Shown here: piece after piece, positions 1 through 6,739 of the stretch
How positions within the stretch are numbered: the stretch's first letter is position 1
Layout of the letters: every line of letters begins with the position of its first letter
Source: Candidatus Poribacteria bacterium
GTDB taxonomy: Bacteria; Poribacteria; WGA-4E; PCPOR2b
Direction of reading: 5' to 3'
Assembly: GCA_022567695.1 (NCBI GenBank)
Contig: JADFGN010000014.1
Coordinates: 1 to 32,677, forward strand
DNA: 32,677 nt
Program-made: the position numbers and the translations under genes
The notes under the pieces: model-generated
Databases searched by the model: none
What the model was told of the DNA's origin: nothing
What the model saw: the letters and a program-made list of their open reading frames with translations, nothing else

Positions 1-1
1 G

Positions 2-76
2 ATCGAGGTGGTGAAAGTGTTGGGTAAGTACTGGTTTGAGATTGTCGAATTGCCGCCTGAACCAATTGGAGAGTGA
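2..76 (+). CDS. C-terminal tail of a stand-alone response regulator (CheY/Rcp1-like), partial
   Basis: The first 75 bases read open on the plus strand and end in TGA. The 24-residue peptide includes VVKVLGKYWFEIVELPPE. This resembles the last helix and tail of single-domain receiver proteins of the Rcp1 type, which usually end in a Trp/aromatic-rich stretch followed by a V-x-LP motif. The stop overlaps the GTG at 73 of the next gene, and the next gene's ATG lies only two bases beyond it. The two are therefore probably one operon, as is common for Rcp1-like receivers next to hybrid histidine kinases. The rest of the gene lies outside the window. Confidence 0.6.
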   Translation: MEVVKVLGKYWFEIVELPPEPIGE

Positions 77-78
77 AT

Positions 79-1185
79 ATGGACGAATGCACACTTAACG
101 TCCTACTCGTCGATGACGACGAAAATTATTATCTCATCAGTCGCGATCTCTTTGCTAACATTGAGAGAGTGAAGTTTGAGTTGGAATGGGCATCAACTTA
201 TGATGTTGCGCTGGAAGCAATTCGGTCTAATCGACACGATGTCTATCTCGTTGACTACCGGCTCGGCGATCGCGACGGGTTGGAACTCTTGCGCGAAGTG
301 GTTGCGGACGAATGCAAAGCACCAATCATTATGCTTGCCGACCGAGAAGACCATGAAGTAGACATTGAGGCGATGAAGTCTGGCGCGGCGGATTATCTCG
401 TCAAAGATGGGCTTGATGCCGCTTTGTTGGAGCGATCCATCCGGCATGCCATTGAGCGCAAACGGGCAGAGGAGGAGATCGCTGCAAAAAACCGTGACCT
501 CAAGACCCTCCTCTATGTCATCTCGCATGACTTAAAAGAACCGCTTCGGACAATCGAGAGTTTCTCAAGCTTGGTTAGCAAAAGGTACGCCGAACGCCTT
601 GACGAAAAAGGGCAAGACTTTCTCAGACGCATCGTGCGAGGGGTAGATCGATTGAGACGCCTCCTTGACGATTTCCTGATGCTGTCCCGTGCGCGTGAGA
701 TGGAGCCACCAGTGGAGGAAGTGGACGGGGCAGAGGTTGTCAACGAAGCTTTGAACCACCTCGAGGCGATGATTAAGCGTACCGGAGCCCAGATTCAAGT
801 TTCTAAAGATCTCCCGCGGCTTCGGGCAGATGAAACATGGGCGACCCAGGCACTGTACAATCTGATTGCAAATGCGCTGAAGTTCACCAATGGCGGTGCT
901 GTGCCCGAAGTCGAGATTGCGCCTTATCGGCCAGACAAAGGGAATTCCAGAGGCACGGGGTTGGTTGTCCGTGACCGCGGTATGGGAGTTCCTCTGGAAC
1001 ATGCCGAACGAATCTTCCAACTCTTTCAGCGGGCGGTTGGGCGTGAAATCGATGGAACAGGTGCGGGACTTGCTATCGTCAGGGAGATTGCCGAACGGCA
1101 CAGCGGCCATGCCTGGGTTCGTCCACGCCAAGGCGGCGGCTCTGAGTTTATCATCACTTTCGGGACATCTGAGGACCAAAATTGA
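79..1185 (+). CDS. Response-regulator receiver / sensor histidine kinase hybrid
   Basis: Soluble phosphorelay protein without membrane segments. Numbering below counts from the GTG at 73. An N-terminal REC domain (about 8-125) has the acidic pocket VDDD, phosphoacceptor Asp61 in LVDYRLGD and Lys111 in LVKDG. It is followed by a HisKA dimerisation helix with His152 in YVISHDLKEPLR (about 140-207). The HATPase_c domain (about 250-365) has an N-box around NLIANALKFTN and G-boxes DRGMG and GTGAGLAIV. The architecture matches cytoplasmic REC-HK proteins that pass phosphate between receivers. The ORF track starts at GTG 73, but GGAG at 67-70 is better spaced for ATG 79, so I chose that. A receiver gene lies immediately upstream and a REC-GGDEF gene follows, suggesting a three-gene relay that ends in cyclic-di-GMP. 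No sensory input domain other than REC is visible. Confidence 0.9.
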   Translation: MDECTLNVLLVDDDENYYLISRDLFANIERVKFELEWASTYDVALEAIRSNRHDVYLVDYRLGDRDGLELLREVVADECKAPIIMLADREDHEVDIEAMKSGAADYLVKDGLDAALLERSIRHAIERKRAEEEIAAKNRDLKTLLYVISHDLKEPLRTIESFSSLVSKRYAERLDEKGQDFLRRIVRGVDRLRRLLDDFLMLSRAREMEPPVEEVDGAEVVNEALNHLEAMIKRTGAQIQVSKDLPRLRADETWATQALYNLIANALKFTNGGAVPEVEIAPYRPDKGNSRGTGLVVRDRGMGVPLEHAERIFQLFQRAVGREIDGTGAGLAIVREIAERHSGHAWVRPRQGGGSEFIITFGTSEDQN

Positions 1186-1327
1186 ACACTTATACTGTGA
1201 GCCGTCACAAACTGCGCTTATGCAATGTCATCCAACAAGATCAAGATTCCCGTGAATTGAATCGAGTTGAAAGGGACTCCCGTTAGGGGTACAACCCTTA
1301 CTTGTGATTAAGGAGGTAAAGTGATAG

Positions 1328-2206
1328 ATGAATATCCTACTCATTGAGGACAACGAAGATGACACACTCCTGATTCAGGAGATGTTGGTTAAGGTAACGG
1401 ACTCTTCGCTGGACCTAAAGTGCGTTGACCAACTCTCAAAAGGATTGGAGCAATTAGCGCTGGGAGGCTTTGACGTGGTTCTGTTAGACCTCAATCTTCC
1501 AGATAGCTTGGGGTTGAGTACGCTTAACAGGGTACTTACTCACGCCCCCGAAATCCCGGTCGTGGTATTGACGGGGTTTGACGATGAAACGCTTGCCATA
1601 AAAGCTGTGCGAGAAGGTGCCCAGGATTATTTAATCAAAGGGGAAATTGATAATCCGCTGATGCGTGCGCTTCACTATGCTATTGAGCGGCACCGGTTGC
1701 ACATGGCATACCGGAGTATGTCACTTATCGACGATCTGACGGGATTGTACAACCGGCGAGGCTTCTTAGCACTTGTTGAGCAACAGCTAAAGTTAGCTCA
1801 ACGAACAAAGCGGGGATTCATGGTTGTTTTTGCAGATCTTGATGGCTTGAAGCAGATTAACGACACTCTTGGACATAAGGAAGGGGATAACGTACTGATA
1901 AAAACCGCGGACCTCCTTAGAGACACCTTTCGTGAATCGGATATTATTGCCCGCCTAGGCGGGGATGAGTATGCTGTGCTTGCGGTAGAAGCCAACAAAG
2001 TAAATCCCACAATTCTTGCGGAACGTCTCCAGAAGAACATCAAAGCTTATAACACGAAAGGGAGCCAACGCTACCAACTTTCTCTAAGTGTAGGGATGGC
2101 ACAGTATGACCCCAATCACCCGCGTTCTATTGATGAACTGTTGGCTGAAGCAGATGCATTAATGTACGAGCACAAGCAGAGCAGAAAGCGCAATCGTGTG
2201 GCGTAA
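1328..2206 (+). CDS. REC-GGDEF response regulator (diguanylate cyclase)
   Basis: Predicted to make cyclic di-GMP from two GTP when its receiver is phosphorylated. The REC domain (about 2-120) has IEDNEDD, phosphoacceptor Asp54 in LLDLNLPD and Lys104. The GGDEF domain (about 130-290) begins with the usual DDLTGLYNRRGF and has the active-site signature GGDEY at 211-215. The inhibitory I-site RxxD is present as RESD at 202-205, exactly five residues before the signature, so product inhibition is likely. A strong AAGGAGG ribosome-binding site lies about 11 bases before the ATG. The gene is 142 bp downstream of the REC-histidine kinase, its probable phosphodonor. It converges with the minus-strand dioxygenase remnant, ending about 20 bp from it. 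Confidence 0.93.
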   Translation: MNILLIEDNEDDTLLIQEMLVKVTDSSLDLKCVDQLSKGLEQLALGGFDVVLLDLNLPDSLGLSTLNRVLTHAPEIPVVVLTGFDDETLAIKAVREGAQDYLIKGEIDNPLMRALHYAIERHRLHMAYRSMSLIDDLTGLYNRRGFLALVEQQLKLAQRTKRGFMVVFADLDGLKQINDTLGHKEGDNVLIKTADLLRDTFRESDIIARLGGDEYAVLAVEANKVNPTILAERLQKNIKAYNTKGSQRYQLSLSVGMAQYDPNHPRSIDELLAEADALMYEHKQSRKRNRVA

Positions 2207-2225
2207 TCTACTTTCGCATCGAAAG

Positions 2226-2552
2226 TCACCGGACGACAGCCTCTTCTCCGAGGTGTTCTCGCACCCATTTCCGCAAAGGAACGTCCTCATCTTGGGGAGA
2301 GAAGTAACCGTTGGCACTTGTCGCGTAACCCAAAAGTTGACGCCGGATAGGATTGACTTGGTCGTAAAGATGTTCCAGTTTCATGGCAGATTTGCTTCGC
2401 AACCACCGGTAGCTGTAGCCGTAAAACAGCACTTTGCGCGAGCAATCTGTGATGTTGGGGCTTGCGGCGTGCCAGAGTCGGCGATCAAAGATCAGTGCAT
2501 CTCCGGCTCTTACTTGCGTAGAGACTGCACCTTCAGGCAGGCGAGCACTGCG
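2226..2552 (-). pseudogene. 3' half of a PhyH-family dioxygenase gene (remnant)
   Basis: The ORF track shows only a 68-residue piece starting from a GTG. The same frame is open further upstream to the TAG at 2553-2555, giving about 108 residues. These look like the C-terminal half of a phytanoyl-CoA dioxygenase family protein. They include AGDALIFDRRLWHAASPN (distal metal-binding His), then the Tyr/Trp-rich YGYSYRWLRS and NPIRRQLLG typical of the tail. The N-terminal half, with the HxD motif, is absent. The fragment lies in exactly the same frame as the sulfatase and is separated from it only by that sulfatase's own TAG stop. This suggests a deletion that removed the gene's 5' half and joined its 3' half to the sulfatase end. 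It is very unlikely to be functional. Confidence 0.72.
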
Positions 2553-3815
2553 CTAATGCATTCGAGCCAGTACCAACTGCAACTTCTTCCGCGCGTCAGA
2601 AGCGTCTTCGCCGCCCTCACCCGCCGAGATCGGATGTTCTTCCAATACGTCAGTTTGAATGTGAAACAGACGCCCATCATCGTAAAGCTTCCAGCATTTA
2701 TCCTGTGCCCATCGCTGTAGGTAATACCCGTCTTTCCCCCAACCCGGCAGAGGGTCATGGTGGGCAAAGATCCATTCACGCGGATTTCCCCGCTCACCAT
2801 ACAACTGTGGCAGAAATGAGCGGCCATCGAAGATTTCGTCTTCTGGCAGTTGCGTCTCGGCGAGTTCCATCAATGTCGGCAGGAAATCGCTGCAATCGAT
2901 AAGGTCATCGCAAGCTACGCCGCTCGGCGTCGTCCCTTTCCAATTCGCGATCAGCGGCACACGCGTGCCAGCATCTGTTGACAACCCCTTACCGCCTTGA
3001 ATTTCTTGATCGCCCAACCGAGATGTAACTTCCCGCGGCGATCCATTGTCCCCGAAAAAGAGCAGAAGCGTATTTTCACGCAAGCCGAGTTCATCCAACT
3101 TCTGGACAATGCGACCAATGACCGTGTCCATATACTCGACCATATCTCCAAAATACGTCCGATTGCTTCGATGCCGATCTACCTTCCAATCTCCGCTGTG
3201 CGGTGTCGGTTGAAACGGCCCGTGGGTGAGTGCCATCGGATAGTAAACAAAAAACGGTTCGTCTTGATGGCGTTCAATGAAGTCGTTGATGTAAGCCGTG
3301 AAGATATCGGGGCCGTATTTTCCCTCGGTGTTCTCAAGGTACTTTCCGTTTTGCTGAATGACCGGATGCGCATACCGGGACCCTTTCATCTCTGTATGCT
3401 CGGTATGCCACAAGCAGTATTCATCAAACCCGGATTCGTCGGGACGCATCCCTTTCCCTCTCCACTCCGGTTCATAGTCCGGCGGATTATAGCTGTAGAG
3501 CTGCCACTTACCTGAAATACAGGTTTTGTATCCCGCCCCCTTCAGGTGATGTCCAAAGGTTTTCTCATTGGGGTCGAAGATACCAAACGCCTGCCAATTC
3601 CGAAAGTTGTATTTTCCCGTCATCATCTGCACCCGGGTCGGGGTACAGAGCGGAAGCGCATAAGCGTGGTTAAAGCGCATACCAGTTGCGGCTAAGCTGT
3701 CAAGGTTTGGTGTTCGATAAGATGTGCCGCCGTAACATCCAAGACATTCGTAGCCGAGGTCGTCCGCCATAATGAGAACAACATTGGTTTTCTGTGTTGA
3801 CGATTTGGATTTCAT
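2553..3815 (-). CDS. Arylsulfatase-type (S1 family) sulfatase
   Basis: Hydrolyses sulfate esters, probably on polysaccharides or other host-derived sulfated compounds. The 420-residue protein starts with VVLIMADDLGYECLGCYGG (first metal-binding Asp pair). The formylglycine signature is C57-T-P-T-R61 in a Cys-type motif, so maturation needs a formylglycine-generating enzyme that is not in this window. The fifth position is Thr instead of the usual Ser or Ala. FGDNG and a Lys in GGKGLSTDAGTRVPL supply further active-site elements. There is no clear signal peptide, so the enzyme may be cytoplasmic or use a non-classical route. The start ATG has a GAGGTG site about six bases upstream. The C-terminus ends with the usual late-subdomain WKLYDDGRLFHI. 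A dead PhyH gene follows directly. Confidence 0.93.
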   Translation of the reverse strand: MKSKSSTQKTNVVLIMADDLGYECLGCYGGTSYRTPNLDSLAATGMRFNHAYALPLCTPTRVQMMTGKYNFRNWQAFGIFDPNEKTFGHHLKGAGYKTCISGKWQLYSYNPPDYEPEWRGKGMRPDESGFDEYCLWHTEHTEMKGSRYAHPVIQQNGKYLENTEGKYGPDIFTAYINDFIERHQDEPFFVYYPMALTHGPFQPTPHSGDWKVDRHRSNRTYFGDMVEYMDTVIGRIVQKLDELGLRENTLLLFFGDNGSPREVTSRLGDQEIQGGKGLSTDAGTRVPLIANWKGTTPSGVACDDLIDCSDFLPTLMELAETQLPEDEIFDGRSFLPQLYGERGNPREWIFAHHDPLPGWGKDGYYLQRWAQDKCWKLYDDGRLFHIQTDVLEEHPISAGEGGEDASDARKKLQLVLARMH

Positions 3816-4053
3816 TAGTTCACCTCAGATTCTTGCATCAACAAAATTCATGCTTCAAGAAAACTCACACCAACCGTCAAGATAGAATAACACACATCGT
3901 TTTTATGCACAAGAGTTAATGTTTCCGTTTGCGACGGACAGCGGAAAGAAACCACTGGCGTTTATGGAACATTATCATTCTGCCCCAGCTCGTGCAACTG
4001 CAAAAAGGTGCCTAAACTTGTCACATTTCCGCGAGGTCTGTTGATAGCAGCGT

Positions 4054-4086
4054 AACCTTGAGAAGGTTTGAAACCTTCTCAAGGTT
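4054..4086. repeat. Perfect 16-bp inverted repeat with 1-nt centre
   Basis: AACCTTGAGAAGGTTT at 4054-4069 is repeated as its exact reverse complement at 4071-4086. The palindrome lies in the 395-bp gap between the sulfatase start and the sigma-Kelch terminator. No ORF is supported in the rest of that gap. A related shorter palindrome (AACCTTCGGAAGGTT) occurs at 24702-24716. There is no T-tract, so this is more likely a dispersed palindromic element than a terminator. Confidence 0.75.
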
Positions 4087-4115
4087 GGAATGCCCGCCAT
4101 TGTCGATCCCAATTT

Positions 4116-4138
4116 CTAATCTGACAAAGTCGTGTTAA
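4116..4138. repeat. Recurring intergenic word TGACAAAGTCGT (copy 1)
   Basis: CTAATCTGACAAAGTCGTG is found here. Closely similar words occur at 9636-9658 and 20877-20896. All three are intergenic and each lies just after an inverted-repeat element. Confidence 0.5.
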
Positions 4139-4147
4139 ATCACCATG

Positions 4148-4180
4148 AAAAAAGCCCCGCGTCACAATGTGACACGAGGC
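4148..4180 (-). terminator. Rho-independent terminator of the sigma-Kelch gene
   Basis: Read on the minus strand, a stem GCCTCGTGTCACA / TGTGACGCGGGGC is followed at once by six T residues. It lies 31 bp downstream of the stop of the gene at 4211-6049, in the right orientation. Confidence 0.85.
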
Positions 4181-4210
4181 AAGAATTCGGAGAGCTATTT
4201 GTCGGGGTTG

Positions 4211-6049
4211 TCAGTTCTGCGTTTTGATTTCACCCCATGTGGTTGAGAGTTTTCCGGCGGGGTTGACGCTTTGGGGAATTCTTTCTCCGGTATCGTACTC
4301 TTCGACAATCGAGGTCCAACCGATAACTGGACCGCCGCCAATGGCGTAGATTTTTCCATTAATTGCACTGGCAGACAGTGCTACCCGCGCAGTTGAAATA
4401 TCGTTGCGTTTTGTCCAACTGTCTGTTACCGTATCATATTCTTCTACAGTCTTTGACATTTGGAATGCGGCATTAATCGCGCCTCCGATGACATAAATCT
4501 TCTCTTTCACCGCACTAATGCCGAAAGCCGACCGTGGGGTTGGCATATCGGTTCTCTTCGTCCATGTGTCTGTCACTGGGTCATATTCTTCTACAGTCGA
4601 TAGGACGACCAAGCCACCAGCGATACCGCCCATGGCATATATCTTTCCATTGACGACACTGGTAGATAGAAAATTTCGTGGAACATTGATGGGAGCTTTC
4701 TGCGACCATTTGTCCGTCACTGGGTCGTATTCTTCCATGCTAGAGAGCCTTCCCCCATTGTAGCCACCGATAACGTATATCTTGCCGTCTACTACACTCG
4801 CTGAAAAAGAGTTCCTTGAGGTCGGCATATCGGCTTTCTTTGTCCATTTGTCTGTCACTGGGTCATATTCCTCTATGGTTGCGAGTGGCATATTTAACTT
4901 GCCCGGCGTATCGGCGGAACCCCCTATCGCATAGATTTTGCCATTAACAACAACGGTTGCTAAGGCACATCTTGGGGTTGGCATATCCGCTTTTTCGCGC
5001 CATGTGTTGTTTACTGGATCATATTCTTCTACGGTTGAAAGCACTTGACCATTCCAACCACCAATGGCATAGATTTTTCCGTTTAGTTCTACACCAACGG
5101 TTGACAGAGAGAATCTTGGCGTTGGCATATCCGCTTTTTTATTCCACTTCCCACCTCCACCGAGGAAATTCACCGGCTCCGGCTTCGGCTTCTGTCCAAA
5201 GTCCCCGTCCCCCTTCTCGCTCGTGAGAATCGTAATCTTCGTGATCTCTATCGTATCCACAGGAATCACGCCGATTTCCGAGACTTGCGTTTGGCTCAAC
5301 AGCGCAGAGCCAATGAGTTCGCCAATCGGATACAGGGGGCTTTGCGGAATTGCCATACTCAACATCAAAGCGATCATAATCCCGGTAGCGGAAATACCGA
5401 ACGGTAGCGCAGGTTTGTATGGCGCGGATTGGATTTTCGTTCGCTTCACGGCTTCAACCACACGGAAGGTAAATCCGGGTTGCAATCTCACTTCATCAAA
5501 CGTCGTACTCATCATAGTAATCATCTCCTCTTTGAGTAATGCTCTCGCACGAGAAAGACGTGCGTTGATATTTGTTACAGAAGTACCGAGGAACTGAGCG
5601 ATTTCCTTACTTTTCATGTCTCCTAAATAGTAGAGGCTTATCACTTGACGATATATCTCCGGGAGCTCACCAAGTGCTTCACGGAGGGCATCATAATTTA
5701 ATTCCTTTTGATAAGCACTTATCGCGGGTTGTTCGAGAATATCTTCATCAATATCTTCAGCATACTCACTATCTGGACGACTGGACTGACTCCGTAGAAA
5801 ATCAATACACAGATTAGAAGTAATCGCATAAATCCAAGGTCGGAATTTGTCTGTCCGTTTCAACGTCGAAAGTTTTCGATATGCCTTGACGAACGCTTCT
5901 TGAGCGATGTCTTGGGCGTCGTGAAAATTACCGAGCTTGGAATAAGCAAGTGAGTAGACCGCTGTTTTGTATTTCTCAATCAAAAAACTAAAAGCCCCGG
6001 GTTCTCCTAAAAGGCATTTTTGAATGAAATAGCCATCTTCTGTGTGCAC
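4211..6049 (-). CDS. ECF sigma factor fused to a membrane segment and a six-repeat Kelch propeller
   Basis: One 612-residue ORF. Residues 1-175 are an ECF sigma-70 factor: region 2 with DAQDIAQEAFVKAYRKL and RPWIYAITSNLCIDFLR, then region 4 with LPEIYRQVISLYYLGDMKSKEIAQFLG and VTNINARLSRARALL. Residues about 217-234 (GISATGIMIALMLSMAIP) form one hydrophobic membrane-spanning segment. A Pro/Gly-rich linker (280-300) leads to six Kelch repeats (about 301-590), each with KIYAIGG-like and EEYDPVTDKW-like strands, enough for a six-bladed propeller. With one membrane segment the sigma domains would be cytoplasmic and the propeller outside. The start is GTG, with GGGGAA five bases upstream. No separate anti-sigma gene lies next to it, so the C-terminal extension may itself sense a signal and control the sigma domains. 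That role is inference. Confidence 0.9.
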   Translation of the reverse strand: MHTEDGYFIQKCLLGEPGAFSFLIEKYKTAVYSLAYSKLGNFHDAQDIAQEAFVKAYRKLSTLKRTDKFRPWIYAITSNLCIDFLRSQSSRPDSEYAEDIDEDILEQPAISAYQKELNYDALREALGELPEIYRQVISLYYLGDMKSKEIAQFLGTSVTNINARLSRARALLKEEMITMMSTTFDEVRLQPGFTFRVVEAVKRTKIQSAPYKPALPFGISATGIMIALMLSMAIPQSPLYPIGELIGSALLSQTQVSEIGVIPVDTIEITKITILTSEKGDGDFGQKPKPEPVNFLGGGGKWNKKADMPTPRFSLSTVGVELNGKIYAIGGWNGQVLSTVEEYDPVNNTWREKADMPTPRCALATVVVNGKIYAIGGSADTPGKLNMPLATIEEYDPVTDKWTKKADMPTSRNSFSASVVDGKIYVIGGYNGGRLSSMEEYDPVTDKWSQKAPINVPRNFLSTSVVNGKIYAMGGIAGGLVVLSTVEEYDPVTDTWTKRTDMPTPRSAFGISAVKEKIYVIGGAINAAFQMSKTVEEYDTVTDSWTKRNDISTARVALSASAINGKIYAIGGGPVIGWTSIVEEYDTGERIPQSVNPAGKLSTTWGEIKTQN

Positions 6050-6104
6050 CAGTTTCCCCGATTCGTCTGGATTCAGAGCAGATTATTATCCGCTCTCATT
6101 TAGC

Positions 6105-6133
6105 AAGACGGAGCAAACCCCCAAAACCTTACA
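6105..6133 (-). promoter_or_regulatory. Putative ECF-type promoter of the sigma-Kelch gene
   Basis: On the minus strand TGTAAGGTTTT is followed after 12 bases by CGTCTT, about 55 bp before the GTG start. The pattern (AA-NN-TTTT, 12 bases, YGTC) and a TTGC in the spacer match the likely promoter of the second ECF gene at 29028-29055. It may be autoregulated. This is pattern recognition from two examples only. Confidence 0.35.
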
Positions 6134-6152
6134 AGGTGATGAAATTTTTCAG
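6133..6152. repeat. 20-bp direct repeat, left copy
   Basis: AAGGTGATGAAATTTTTCAG occurs identically here and at 6352-6371. The two copies bracket a G+C-rich repeat block of about 200 bp. Confidence 0.8.
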
Positions 6153-6182
6153 TTATTATCCGAATGTAATCAGACCTATGCA

Positions 6183-6349
6183 TAACCCCCTCTAACTCCC
6201 CCTTGCCAAAGGGGAGAACCTACGTCGTCTGCGGATCTCCCCTCCTTACGAAGGAGGGGCCGGGGGAGGTTAACAGAACTGTCCGCCCCTGAATTCTCGC
6301 AGAAGAGGAGCCGGGGGAGAGGTTTTAGGATCGGCTAAGTGAAAAAGTC
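6183..6349. repeat. Dispersed G+C-rich palindromic repeat block
   Basis: The block holds several hairpin-forming units of the type CCCCTCCTTnnnAAGGAGGGG followed by CCGGGGGAGG. Its right end, reverse-complemented (TTAGCCGATCCTAAAACCTC and beyond), matches the start of the block at 28069-28175 almost base for base. It is therefore one family of dispersed intergenic repeats in opposite orientations. Confidence 0.8.
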
Positions 6350-6351
6350 TA

Positions 6352-6371
6352 AAGGTGATGAAATTTTTCAG
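6352..6371. repeat. 20-bp direct repeat, right copy
   Basis: Identical to 6133-6152. The copies may be a duplication made when the intervening repeat block arrived, or a duplicated promoter-proximal segment of the sigma-Kelch gene. Confidence 0.8.
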
Positions 6372-6660
6372 ATTTTCTTGAGGAGTTGATTATGCTTCCC
6401 TTATTCTCGCATGAACACTTAATCCGAGCAACAAAAAAGACTCACATAACAAACGCCTGAAAATGTCGAAACCTGACTTTGTATCCTCCCTTTGCCATCA
6501 CTGTTTTTTTGATCGCGACCTGATTAGAAGGGCTGGCATCTTTGAAAGTTCAGATGATATACTTATCGATGCAATTATATAATCCGTTTCAGACTGGTGT
6601 AACCCGCGCCTCACGGAATTGACGTCCGGCTATGAAGAATTGAGCAAAGGAAAAGAGTCA
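6372..6660 (+). other. Gap with a possible decayed short ORF
   Basis: No gene is supported here. One frame from ATG 6463 reads 39 codons, meets a TAA at 6580-6582 and then stays open in the same frame to a TAG at about 6701. The peptide has a CHHC cluster near its start. I do not recognise it and see no ribosome-binding site. It could be a decayed gene or chance. Confidence 0.2.
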
Positions 6661-6700
6661 ATCGCCTGGGCTAAGAAAAAATGGTCCGGGCGATTTTTTT
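6661..6700 (+). terminator. Rho-independent terminator-like hairpin
   Basis: ATCGCCTGGGC pairs with GTCCGGGCGAT (9 of 11 positions exact) across an A-rich loop and is followed by a seven-T run on the plus strand. It lies 40 bp before the membrane protein gene and would insulate it from upstream plus-strand transcription. No clear plus-strand gene precedes it. Confidence 0.6.
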
Positions 6701-6739
6701 AGGTGGGAAAACGAGTGACCCAACACCTCATGCTAGAAA

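Noticed and set aside
565-1179. 204-residue minus-strand ORF
   Set aside because: It lies entirely opposite the HisKA/HATPase coding sequence and has no recognisable features.
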